Positions 32,568 to 40,009 of a stretch of DNA of 40,009 nucleotides are shown piece after piece. The notes beneath the pieces were generated by a model. The model had not been told where the DNA came from. It worked only from the letters and a program-made list of their open reading frames with translations, and ran no database searches. Every line of letters starts with the position of its first letter. The first letter of the stretch is position 1. Source of the stretch: a bacterium (lineage in GTDB: Bacteria; B130-G9). The stretch lies in NCBI GenBank assembly GCA_021160245.1, contig JAGHCW010000088.1, positions 1 through 40,009 on the forward strand. Direction: 5' to 3'. Made by a program: the position numbers and the translations under genes.

Positions 32568-33863
32568 TCAGTCTTTCGATGGTCTTGAGTGAGATTTTCC
32601 TCTTTTACGAATGCTTAAAGCCGCCTTACGGAGGCGATAGCGGCGTTCTCCTGGTGCTTGTTTCTGAGCTATTTCATCAAATACTGCCTTGTAGGTTGGA
32701 TTGCACATAATTTGGTCAAGTGTCTTGCCGAGTTTTCGCTTGGCTTCCTCTTTGGCAGCTTCTGATGCCTCGATATATCTTGCATGCTTTATGGGTCTCC
32801 GCGGCTTCAGCTTATGCCGCAATCTTCCCGATTTTCGCTCAGCGAACAAAGCCAGATTCAGATCCTCCTCACTGGCGCCCGGCATCCGATTCCTGCATGC
32901 CTCAATATATCTTCTATTCAGTTCATCACAAATCACGACGTCATCTTCGCTGTATTCCCCTCTATATATCTCGAGAAATACCTCGGTCGCCAATTGACGC
33001 AATTCCCTTCTGAACTCGGCATCAATCCTGATCGCGCCATTCTTGATGCGCTCAAATGCCGACTCGGCGGTCGGCTCGCTGAACTCGATGCCGACCGACC
33101 GGCGATTCAATGCTCTTGCGACTGTGCAGGTCGTGCCGCTGCCGAGGAACGGGTCGAGGACGAGGTCGCCCTCGTTGGAGCAGGCCGAAATCACGCGACT
33201 CATGTAGGTCTCCGGGATTTGGTTGCGGTGCCCGGGCCGGCGCTCCTTATTTGTGCCCTGAATGCGGCCTAAGTATGGGCCATACCAAACGTCGAGCGGC
33301 ACACGCAGCCCGGGTCGGCGCGTTTTGCGGGTCCTTTTGTCATTGTAGAGCGACGCGCGGTCGGAGGGCACTAGTATCGCGTCGGGGTTCCAGATTCGCC
33401 TCTTGCGATCCTTCGCGAAGTAGAGCACATGGGCCTTCGACACGATGAAGTTCGAGTCGCGGCATTGGCCGAACCTGAAGTGCCAGATACACCAATTGAC
33501 CATGTGAAGTCCTCGGCTCTTCAGGTGCACCACGATCTCGGCGGCCCAGTCGTCAGGAATGTTGACCCATAATGCGCCGTGAGGCGCAAGGACGCGGATG
33601 CAGGCGTCGAGCCATTGGTACGTGAAATCCAAGTAGTCCTCGCGCCTCATATCGTCCTTCCAGTCCGCATATTTGACGTTCCAATTAAAGGGCGGATCGG
33701 CGAAGACGAGGTCGATGCTCTCTTCGGGCAGACCGGCCAGCACCTCCCGGCAATCGCCGACATAGACCTCCGTCTGGGGCTCATCGAGGCGGAATCTTGG
33801 GGCTGACTTGGTGTCGGCAAAAAGGCCTTTCTTTGGACTCACATTAGCTCCCATCTGGTGCAT
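32568..33863 (-). CDS. DNA adenine/cytosine-N methyltransferase with C-terminal domain shared with the adjacent nuclease
   Basis: Site-specific amino-methyltransferase of the beta-like order: motif IV 'DPPFNW' (56-61) comes before motif I 'DPFLGSGTT' (237-245), with 'NQIPETYMSRVI' in between. The last ~140 residues (about 285-425) are not part of the methylase fold; they hold 'YSEDDVVICDELNRRYIE', 'IMCNPTYKAVFDEIA' and 'RLRKAALSIRK', matching the N-terminus of the downstream GIY-YIG protein. The start is uncertain: ATG 33863, ATG 33854, or GTG 33842, which has GGGAG five bases upstream; a TACAAT (33876-33871) just upstream of 33863 could be a -10 box, which would favour GTG 33842. Together with the nuclease this makes a two-gene candidate restriction-modification unit. 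Confidence 0.9.
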   Translation of the reverse strand: MHQMGANVSPKKGLFADTKSAPRFRLDEPQTEVYVGDCREVLAGLPEESIDLVFADPPFNWNVKYADWKDDMRREDYLDFTYQWLDACIRVLAPHGALWVNIPDDWAAEIVVHLKSRGLHMVNWCIWHFRFGQCRDSNFIVSKAHVLYFAKDRKRRIWNPDAILVPSDRASLYNDKRTRKTRRPGLRVPLDVWYGPYLGRIQGTNKERRPGHRNQIPETYMSRVISACSNEGDLVLDPFLGSGTTCTVARALNRRSVGIEFSEPTAESAFERIKNGAIRIDAEFRRELRQLATEVFLEIYRGEYSEDDVVICDELNRRYIEACRNRMPGASEEDLNLALFAERKSGRLRHKLKPRRPIKHARYIEASEAAKEEAKRKLGKTLDQIMCNPTYKAVFDEIAQKQAPGERRYRLRKAALSIRKRGKSHSRPSKD

Positions 33864-33981
33864 ATAATCAATTGTATGCTACTTGCGGGCTGCGGGATTT
33901 TCCACAAGCGATTTTTAAGATAGACAGGTTGGGAAGCTCATCCATCCGTCTTCGCCGAGGCTATCTCATTTTTCAGGGCAC

Positions 33982-34926
33982 TCAGAGATTGCCACGCATC
34001 TTCTGGCCGAATAGATTGTCCGGGAATTCGGAGTCGGGCTCTTGGATGAAGAGCGTCTCGAAATTCAGTGATCGAGCGAAGTCGGCTATATGTTTGTATT
34101 CATCCTCCGCAATTCGCTTGCCTAGTATGGGATGATCGGCGACCGGGCGCGTCGGTCGAAACTGACCCATGACGCTAACCGCAACCTCTGTCGAAAGGCT
34201 CTTTGCGATCCACTCCAGGTTCCGAAGCGTTTGGGCCTCATATCCGGGAAGAAGGAGTAATCGGATGATCATTCCTGACATCGCCAGCCCGTCGTCGTCC
34301 AGCCTCAGGGGGCCAACCTGACGCCACATCTGTCTCAACGCCTCGCGCGACACGGAGACGTAATCGGGCGCCTCGGAGAGTTCCGCTGCCGTCTTGTCAT
34401 CGGAATACCGCGCGTCTGCAAGATAAATATCAACTATTCCATCAAGCAACTCTAGCGTTTCCCGCGATTCATAAGAGCTGGTGTTATAGACGATTGGTAG
34501 ATTGAGGCCCCTCTGATAAGCCTCTCGCAGGGCATTCAGAACATCAGGCAGAAAATGGGTGGCCGTAACCAAATTGACATTATGACAGCCGGCATTCTGC
34601 AGCGAGAGCATCATCTCGCCCAGCTGCTCCGTCTGAATGTTCTTGCCATGACCATCTTGGCTGAATTGATGATTCTGGCAATATGCGCATCTCATCGTGC
34701 AATGCGAAAAGAATACTGTGCCCGAACCTCTGCTCCCACTCAGGGGCGGCTCTTCGCCAAAGTGAGGGCCATACCGAAATACCTTTGCGCAAAAACCCGC
34801 GCGACAGAATCCCAGCTCGCCGGCCATTCTGTCCACGCCGCACTCTCGCGGGCAGAGGCGACATGCGCGCAGATGCTCATTCAGCTTTTTGATGGCAAGG
34901 TCAATTTGCTCGATGCTAGAGATCAT
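33982..34926 (-). CDS. PflX-like radical SAM protein (COG1313 type)
   Basis: A radical S-adenosylmethionine enzyme resembling pyruvate formate-lyase activases. The N-terminal 'CRLCPRECGVDR' (CxxCxxxC) and 'GFCRAG' form a likely auxiliary iron-sulphur site. 'HFGEEPPLSGSRGSGTVFFS' is the hallmark of the PflX/COG1313 group rather than the AmmeMemoRadiSam group. The SAM-cluster motif is 'CTMRCAYCQN' (CxxxCxxC), followed by 'YNTSSYES' and 'MGQFRP'. 314 residues is typical. The substrate is unknown for this group and no glycyl-radical enzyme is in the window. ATG 34926 has only a distant GGAG upstream. It lies 118 bp upstream of the methyltransferase on the same strand; a functional link to it is not implied. 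Confidence 0.88.
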   Translation of the reverse strand: MISSIEQIDLAIKKLNEHLRACRLCPRECGVDRMAGELGFCRAGFCAKVFRYGPHFGEEPPLSGSRGSGTVFFSHCTMRCAYCQNHQFSQDGHGKNIQTEQLGEMMLSLQNAGCHNVNLVTATHFLPDVLNALREAYQRGLNLPIVYNTSSYESRETLELLDGIVDIYLADARYSDDKTAAELSEAPDYVSVSREALRQMWRQVGPLRLDDDGLAMSGMIIRLLLLPGYEAQTLRNLEWIAKSLSTEVAVSVMGQFRPTRPVADHPILGKRIAEDEYKHIADFARSLNFETLFIQEPDSEFPDNLFGQKMRGNL

Positions 34927-35115
34927 CTTGTTTGCGTATTCTCCCGCTCATTCATGCGCCCGTCAATTCCCCGCCACAGCCGGAGTTTGGACATCATATT
35001 GTCTTCATCGCCCATTTTCGCTCCGCAAAGACTCCTCGTCTATTGATGCTTTACGATGTGGTCTCAAATGGCTTAACATCCGCCACAGCTAATAAACAGT
35101 TTAGGAACTACGATA

Positions 35116-35973
35116 ATGAAACATATATTCTCGCGCAGATGGGCATTTTTGCTCATATTCTTAGCTTTTGCCCTTCTTTTTTGCGGACCCATGTCAAAGC
35201 CCTGCAGAGCAGCTTCCTGTGAGCTGTGCTATGCGTTCCCGCAGGATGGAGCCCTCCAATACGACTTGTATGCCGAGGCGTCAATGGCCTCGAAGGTCAG
35301 ATTCATCGTGAAGGCCAATCTCATTTGGAATTGTCTGGAGAAAGACGGCGGCAAATATCGACTCGAGCTTAGACTTGAGGACATCAATTTGTCGAGAATC
35401 TCTGAGGGCGGACTGCCTGAGAAGATGGCCGCACCCGCAACGAGTGTGTCGGCTCAGGTCACAATGACCGAACGAGGCAAGGAACTCATCTTCAAGCCGG
35501 AAGCGGATTATCCGGCCAGCCATCCAGTGATGCTCGTTTTGAAGGCGGTTATTCAGACTCTCCCGAGACTGCCGGCTGGCCCGGTGAGTGAGGGTGATAC
35601 TTGGGCGGAACAGGAAGTTGTGTCTCCTCTACTCTTGATGTCCGACACTGGTCCGACGAGAGTTCTTGAGCGATTTGAATGCGAAGCAGAGAAGGTCCCG
35701 TGGCTTTTTTCCAGCGATGCTGTCCTTGATCTATCCTCGAAGACCTCTTCATTGCTCACGGATAATGAGGAGATAGCAGTTTATGGCAGCGGCAAGGGCA
35801 AGATGATCTTCTCGGTCTCCAAACAACGTATCAAAGCTATTACGCATCAATCCGAGGCTATCATTACATTCAAAACGCATCCTACGTCAGGAGACGGAGC
35901 AGGAGAACGTTCGGTAAAATACATGATGAGACTATCGATGAACCTCATAAATGAGAGAAGCACAAAGAAATGA
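35116..35973 (+). CDS. Exported protein of unknown function
   Basis: 285 residues with an N-terminal signal peptide ('WAFLLIFLAFALLFCGPM') and cleavage probably near 'CRAAS'. The mature part alternates beta strands ('YRLELRLEDINLSRI', 'TSVSAQVTMTERGKELIF') and contains 'LPRLPAGPVSEGDTW', a motif seen in some secreted beta-rich families (DUF6263-like); this resemblance is tentative. Four to five cysteines are present. ATG 35116 has AGGA nine bases upstream. Its stop overlaps the GT4 start in an ATGA (35970-35973), so the two are co-translated, which hints at a surface-glycan link but does not give a function. Confidence 0.7.
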   Translation: MKHIFSRRWAFLLIFLAFALLFCGPMSKPCRAASCELCYAFPQDGALQYDLYAEASMASKVRFIVKANLIWNCLEKDGGKYRLELRLEDINLSRISEGGLPEKMAAPATSVSAQVTMTERGKELIFKPEADYPASHPVMLVLKAVIQTLPRLPAGPVSEGDTWAEQEVVSPLLLMSDTGPTRVLERFECEAEKVPWLFSSDAVLDLSSKTSSLLTDNEEIAVYGSGKGKMIFSVSKQRIKAITHQSEAIITFKTHPTSGDGAGERSVKYMMRLSMNLINERSTKK

Positions 35974-37322
35974 AAGTCGCATTCTTCGCCGTTTTATCGC
36001 CCTGTCCTTCCGGCATTTCGGACTACTGCCATCATCTTCTGCCGGAGCTCAAGAAGCTGACGGATATCGACGTTTTTATCGACGACTATAAAGTGGATGA
36101 CGAGGCGATCTTGTCCCAGTTTGAGGTCCTGCACTACCTCAATTTTGAGCGACGCTTCAATGCTGGCGATTATGACGCGATCATCTACCAGATGGGCAAC
36201 GACCCCTGCCACGGGTTCATGTATCATTATATGTTCAACTTCCCTGGGATTGTCGTGATGCACGACTACAATCTCCACCCGTCCAGGGCGAGCATGCTCC
36301 GTTCATCCGGCGACGAGTCAACATATCTCTGGGAGCTCCAGGAATGCCTCGGCGAAAAGGGCAGGGAAATAGCGCGGCTTATTTGTTCTGGGGAGCAATA
36401 CCACGCGCTTTTGAACTCCTTTCCGATGAACGAGAAGGTCTTGAAAAGCAGCGTTGGCGTCATCGCCCATAATCCTTATGTGGCCCAACTTATAGAGCAA
36501 AAATCCCCGGATGCGATCGTTCGCTTTGTGAATATGGGCATCCCGAAGAGAAAGCGGCTCTTGAAAAAGGCGAACGCGAGGCGAGCCCTGAACCTCCCGC
36601 TCGGTAAGTTCATCGTAGTCGCGCCCGGTTTCGTTGGCGAGCACAAGAAACCTAACGTTGCCCTTGACGCGTTTGCCAAGTTCCTTAAGAAGCACTCAAA
36701 CGCCCTGCTCCTATTCGTGGGCAAGCCCGACAAGCGCCTTGACCTTCAAAGGCGAATTGACGAGATGGCGCTTTCAGACCTCGCCTCAATTACAGGCTAT
36801 GTATCGGACGACCGCTTTGACGAATATGTAGCGGCAGCGGATGTGGTCTTGAACCTCAGGACAAATACGCTGCGCGAGACGTCCGGGACAATGCTCCGCG
36901 CGATGTCCCTGTCAAAGCCCGTAGTATCGACCAGACTGCTTCAGAATATGCACCTGCCCGATGGTGTCTGCCTTTGGGTCGAGCATTCGACGGACGAGGC
37001 GGACGAGCTTGCGTTGCGCCTCGAGTCGCTCTGGTCGAATCCCAAGATGGGTGACGAGATAGGGAAAGAGGCCAAGATGTATATCAATAGCCAGCACTCT
37101 CTGAAACAGGCTGCCGAGGGCTACAAGCAGACGATTGATGACATTCTCAAATCGAACATCCGCAAATCCCATCGACGCCTGCGCGATCGGCTGCTCTGGC
37201 TTCCAGAGATGAACGATGAGATGCTTGCCGGGGTGTGCGACGAGTCCCTTAAGGAGCCGCTGCAAGAAGAGCTGGAGTGGGCAATGACTGAGCTCGGAAT
37301 GGGCAAACCGCCCCACTTCTGA
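35970..37322 (+). CDS. Glycosyltransferase family 4 (GT-B fold)
   Basis: 450-residue retaining-type glycosyltransferase. The N-terminal half opens with 'KVAFFAVLSPCPSGISDYCHHLLPEL', the acceptor-binding start of GT4, then 'VVMHDYNLHPSRA' and 'GVIAHNPYVAQLI'. The C-terminal half has the nucleotide-sugar domain with 'VVAPGFVGEHKKPNVALDAF', 'LLFVGKPDKRLD', 'ITGYVSDDRFDEYVAAADVVLNLR' and 'ETSGTMLRAMSLSKPVV', the usual E-x7-E region with the first Glu retained. A C-terminal extension of about 60 helical residues follows. The start codon overlaps the preceding gene stop by four bases. Probable role in envelope polysaccharide or lipid glycosylation; donor and acceptor are unknown. Confidence 0.9.
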   Translation: MKVAFFAVLSPCPSGISDYCHHLLPELKKLTDIDVFIDDYKVDDEAILSQFEVLHYLNFERRFNAGDYDAIIYQMGNDPCHGFMYHYMFNFPGIVVMHDYNLHPSRASMLRSSGDESTYLWELQECLGEKGREIARLICSGEQYHALLNSFPMNEKVLKSSVGVIAHNPYVAQLIEQKSPDAIVRFVNMGIPKRKRLLKKANARRALNLPLGKFIVVAPGFVGEHKKPNVALDAFAKFLKKHSNALLLFVGKPDKRLDLQRRIDEMALSDLASITGYVSDDRFDEYVAAADVVLNLRTNTLRETSGTMLRAMSLSKPVVSTRLLQNMHLPDGVCLWVEHSTDEADELALRLESLWSNPKMGDEIGKEAKMYINSQHSLKQAAEGYKQTIDDILKSNIRKSHRRLRDRLLWLPEMNDEMLAGVCDESLKEPLQEELEWAMTELGMGKPPHF

Positions 37323-37478
37323 TGGCGTAGGTGCAATCTAGAGTTTGATTCCCACTTGGCTGGCTGGGTTGAGCTTAGCTTCCGGAAACGACATTGGCCT
37401 CCATCCGGTTGCCCGTTTATGGAATCACCTCGCACATAAGCCTTGTAATGTCGGGGCGAAACCGGATAAATACGGGCT

Positions 37479-38603
37479 ATGAATCGACTTCTTGGCAGCG
37501 CAGTGAGGGCAGCGGCGATCGTTCTTGGTCGCAGGAAAAGGCGAACGGCAGATCAGGCTCCGAAGAGAATCCTCGTCGTCAAGACGCACGCGATTGGCGA
37601 TCTTTTAATGGTAACGCCGAGTATTAGGGCGATCCGGCTGCTGTTTCCAGACGCGCACATCTCGGCGCTGACGGGCAAATGGTCGGCTCCTATTCTAGTT
37701 GGCAATCCGGATATAGATGAGCTGCTTGAATTTCCGGACGAGGCGCTGTTTGGGCATAAGATTGGGGCGCTGTCGCGGCTTTCCAGGGGATTGCGAGCGC
37801 TGCGATTTGACCTTGCAACCATATTCCAGCCTTCCGCGCCCGTGCAGATGCTCATCGCGCTTGCGGGTGTGCCGGAGCGTATCGGTTTTGATTTGAACGG
37901 CTCGGGCGCCTCATTGACGCGAGCACTCGCGTGGTCGCCAAACTCCGAACGATTCATCGGCGACTACTATATGGATATACCCAGAGCACTTGGCTTTACT
38001 GGCGATGCGCCTCATAGCGTGCTTGCCCTTGCAGACGAGGAGCGAGCCGCCGCGTCTCACAAATATCTCGCACCAAGTCTTACTCAGGACGACAAGATCG
38101 TGGCGGTCTGCCCCGGAGGCGGCAATAACCCGCGCGACAGCGTGCCACAGAAGCTCTGGCCGGCGGAGCGATTCGCCCATGTCGCTGAGGTTCTGGCAAG
38201 AGAGACCGGCGCGCGGATTCTGCTTCTTGGGGGGCGTGCCGATGTGGACGTGCTGGACGCCGTGGCATCTCATCTTTCGCATAACGCCATCAGGCCAGTT
38301 GGGACCTCGTTGCGAGAGCTCGCCTGCCTCATCTCATCATGCGATCTCATTATCAGCAACGATTCTGCGCCGGTGCATATCGCGGCCGCGTTGTCCGTGC
38401 CCTGTGTTGCGATTTATGGGCCATCGAATCCGCACGCAGTTGCCCCGAACGCCAGCACGAGCCATATTGTAGCGAGCGAGGCGCCGTGCAGCCCCTGCTA
38501 TTCTAATGAGCGATTTCCGGGCTGTGCCGAGCCGTATTGCATGGAGGGCATATCTGTTGATACAGTGCTTGAGGCGTCCAGAGCCGCTCTTGGGATTGAG
38601 TAG
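37479..38603 (+). CDS. Glycosyltransferase family 9 (heptosyltransferase-like)
   Basis: 374-residue GT-B enzyme of the ADP-heptose:LPS heptosyltransferase family. Signature segments: 'ILVVKTHAIGDLLMVTPSIRAIR' at the start, 'ALTGKWSAPIL', 'VAVCPGGGNNPRDSVPQKLW' for the nucleotide-sugar loop, and 'CDLIISNDSAPVHIAAALSVPCVAIYG' near the C-terminus. A late cysteine pair 'CSPCY' plus 'FPGCAEPYCM' is common in GT9 proteins of deep-branching bacteria. ATG 37479 has no strong ribosome site. It follows the GT4 gene by 156 bp and precedes the GT-C gene by 21 bp, suggesting a surface-glycan operon in a diderm cell. Confidence 0.92.
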   Translation: MNRLLGSAVRAAAIVLGRRKRRTADQAPKRILVVKTHAIGDLLMVTPSIRAIRLLFPDAHISALTGKWSAPILVGNPDIDELLEFPDEALFGHKIGALSRLSRGLRALRFDLATIFQPSAPVQMLIALAGVPERIGFDLNGSGASLTRALAWSPNSERFIGDYYMDIPRALGFTGDAPHSVLALADEERAAASHKYLAPSLTQDDKIVAVCPGGGNNPRDSVPQKLWPAERFAHVAEVLARETGARILLLGGRADVDVLDAVASHLSHNAIRPVGTSLRELACLISSCDLIISNDSAPVHIAAALSVPCVAIYGPSNPHAVAPNASTSHIVASEAPCSPCYSNERFPGCAEPYCMEGISVDTVLEASRAALGIE

Positions 38604-38624
38604 TAATAGGTGGGAAGTTTGAAG

Positions 38625-40009
38625 ATGTTATCAGAACGAAAATTAACATTGGCGATGCTTGTGCTGGCGTTCTGCATTTACGCGTTTCACAGCTCATCGC
38701 TGATTGAATACGCTTATGACGATGCGTTCATTTCCTGTCGTTATGCCGAGAATCTCGCCAACGGCCACGGTTTAGTTTACAACATTGGGGAGCGGGTTGA
38801 AGGCTACACGAACTTCCTTTGGACGCTCCTTCTCGCCGGAGCTATCAGGCTCGGCACTGACCCAATCGTCTTCGCAAAGGCCTTGGGCATCCTCTTCGCC
38901 ATTGCCACAATGCTCCTGACGTTTCGCCTCTCCGCTTGGCTGACGGGACGGAACAGTTGGCAAAACGCTCTGCCGGTGCTTTTTTTAGCTTGTTCGGGGC
39001 CGTTCGTCGCATGGGCGCAATGGGGCCTCGAGGGCGGCATGTTCACGTTCTTCGCCTTGCTCGGAGTCTTTCTGTTTCTGCGAGGTATAAGTGAGCAAAA
39101 GACGCTTGCGCTCGCCTCATTGAGTTTCGCCTGCGCCGCGCTCACGAGGCCGGAGGGCGTCATCTTCTTCATCATCTGCTTTTCCTATTACCTACTTCTA
39201 GTGTGGCGCGCAGCGACATCAAAGAGAGCCAGATCGGCTCGGGAAAGCGTGGCTAATGAGGACCTCGCCACGAGTGTGCTCATTCGCCGGCTGCCGCTGC
39301 GCTTTGCACAGCTAATCATGCCATTTGTGCTCATCTATGGCGCCTACTACGTGTGGCGATATGCGTATTACGGATATCCATTCCCCAACACATATTATGT
39401 ACGGATGGCCGGATCATTCTCCGCATACATGGACCAATGGGTGCGAGGCGCGAGATATATCTTTGATTTCATTGTGCAAGGCAGTGGGGCGGCTGTCGTC
39501 ATTCTGATAGCTCTTCTCTGGCTGGCATATCGCCCGTCGAGGCGCAGCCCAATGGCCTTTCTCTCCCTTTTCTGCGTCATTCCCATCCTCTATTCCCTGC
39601 ACGTGGGAGGGGATTCTAAGCACTTTTTCAGGCTCCTGATGCCGTATCTGCCCATACTTTACATCCTTGTCGGCCAATCGCTTTACGGAATCTCTCGCCT
39701 CGTCTTGAGGAATGATCTCGCCGGGCGAGTCCGGCCTCTCGCTGGAGTTGTCTTTGCCGCTTTTATTGCCTTGCTGCTTGGGTACACGTATTACTTCCCG
39801 ACCTTCATTTATTTCTCTGGGGGCAATCGCCCCACCCTCAGCTGGGCGTTTATTCGGGGGAAAACGCCGGCGCATGAAGCGGTTCTTGGCTACGAGCGGC
39901 AGAAGATGCTGGTCGGAGAATGGCTTCGCAAACACGCGCCGGAGGGAACGACAATTGCGACGACAGTCGCCGGGGTCACGCCCTATTACTCCAAGCTCTA
40001 TACATACGA
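38625..40009 (+). CDS. GT-C-like polytopic membrane protein, 3'-truncated by window edge
   Basis: Not in the ORF track because the frame stays open to the end of the window (about 461 codons). It starts at ATG 38625 with GGTGGGAAG upstream. The first loop after helix 1 reads 'YDDAFISCRYAENLANGHGL' and then 'VEGYTNFLWTLLL', a recurrent signature of a large family of bacterial GT-C-like membrane proteins (arabinosyl/mannosyl-transferase-like). About nine further hydrophobic helices follow, then the beginning of a soluble C-terminal part ('VGEWLRKHAPEGTTIAT'). The acidic pair 'DD' is the likely catalytic position. It probably adds a sugar from a polyprenyl-phosphate donor to a periplasmic acceptor. 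Same operon as the GT9 gene by spacing. Confidence 0.78.
   Translation, partial: MLSERKLTLAMLVLAFCIYAFHSSSLIEYAYDDAFISCRYAENLANGHGLVYNIGERVEGYTNFLWTLLLAGAIRLGTDPIVFAKALGILFAIATMLLTFRLSAWLTGRNSWQNALPVLFLACSGPFVAWAQWGLEGGMFTFFALLGVFLFLRGISEQKTLALASLSFACAALTRPEGVIFFIICFSYYLLLVWRAATSKRARSARESVANEDLATSVLIRRLPLRFAQLIMPFVLIYGAYYVWRYAYYGYPFPNTYYVRMAGSFSAYMDQWVRGARYIFDFIVQGSGAAVVILIALLWLAYRPSRRSPMAFLSLFCVIPILYSLHVGGDSKHFFRLLMPYLPILYILVGQSLYGISRLVLRNDLAGRVRPLAGVVFAAFIALLLGYTYYFPTFIYFSGGNRPTLSWAFIRGKTPAHEAVLGYERQKMLVGEWLRKHAPEGTTIATTVAGVTPYYSKLYTY

Noticed and set aside
4790-34926. AmmeMemoRadiSam system formed by the MEMO1-family gene and the radical SAM gene
   Set aside because: The genes are 28 kb apart, no AMMECR1 gene is present, and the radical SAM protein has PflX-type signatures.

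Overview
The window looks like chromosome from an uncultured, probably anaerobic, diderm (Gram-negative-type) bacterium. Base composition is moderate and even, genes are densely packed with many ATGA-type overlaps, and GTG/TTG starts are common. Evidence for a diderm is a MltD-type LysM transglycosylase, a GT9 heptosyltransferase-like enzyme and a WecA-type lipid-carrier transferase. Evidence for anaerobic amino-acid fermentation is an indolepyruvate:ferredoxin oxidoreductase (IorA/IorB) operon led by a phosphate butyryl/acetyltransferase, plus an orphan PflX-like radical SAM enzyme. Long secreted repeat proteins, pentapeptide proteins and dispersed hairpin repeats fit a candidate-phylum genome of FCB/PVC-like flavour, but no marker here fixes the lineage. 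I see no rRNA, tRNA, CRISPR array, integrase or transposase.

Layout. 1-760: end of a HEAT-repeat-like gene (+). 814-7564: a tightly packed minus-strand run, read right to left: pentapeptide protein, tandem MshEN protein, MEMO1-family protein, RuvX/YqgF, MltG, PP2C phosphatase, MltD; the last four overlap or nearly touch. 7923-13505 (-): WecA-like transferase, an SDR sugar-nucleotide epimerase, and a 1077-residue secreted protein that joins a PQQ-type propeller to about a dozen 'GDDxY' repeats. 13958-17178 (+): a zinc-ribbon/pentapeptide/potassium-channel fusion and a secreted parallel beta-helix protein. 17235-24352 (-): a GT-C-like membrane protein, an MrfA-type DEAD helicase, an SDR-type L-threonine 3-dehydrogenase with its own terminator, and a secreted protein sharing a beta-sandwich domain with the beta-helix protein. 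24658-26014 (+): GT2 glycosyltransferase and a small membrane protein. 26134-27648 (-): an ankyrin/coiled-coil/caspase-like lipoprotein. 28079-31550 (-): the Ptb-IorA-IorB operon. 31739-33863 (-): a DNA methyltransferase and a GIY-YIG nuclease. 33982-34926 (-): PflX-like radical SAM protein. 35116-40009 (+): a secreted unknown overlapping a GT4 gene, then GT9 and a truncated GT-C gene.

The best candidate for an undescribed system is the methyltransferase/GIY-YIG pair at 31.7-33.9 kb. The C-terminal ~140 residues of the methyltransferase and the N-terminal ~140 residues of the nuclease are visibly homologous, as if a modification enzyme and a nuclease carry the same DNA-reading module. Other notable items are the pentapeptide-gated(?) channel, the ankyrin-caspase lipoprotein, the ATPase-less MshEN protein with a zinc finger, three evenly spaced palindromes at 19.1-19.2 kb, and two families of dispersed intergenic hairpin repeats.
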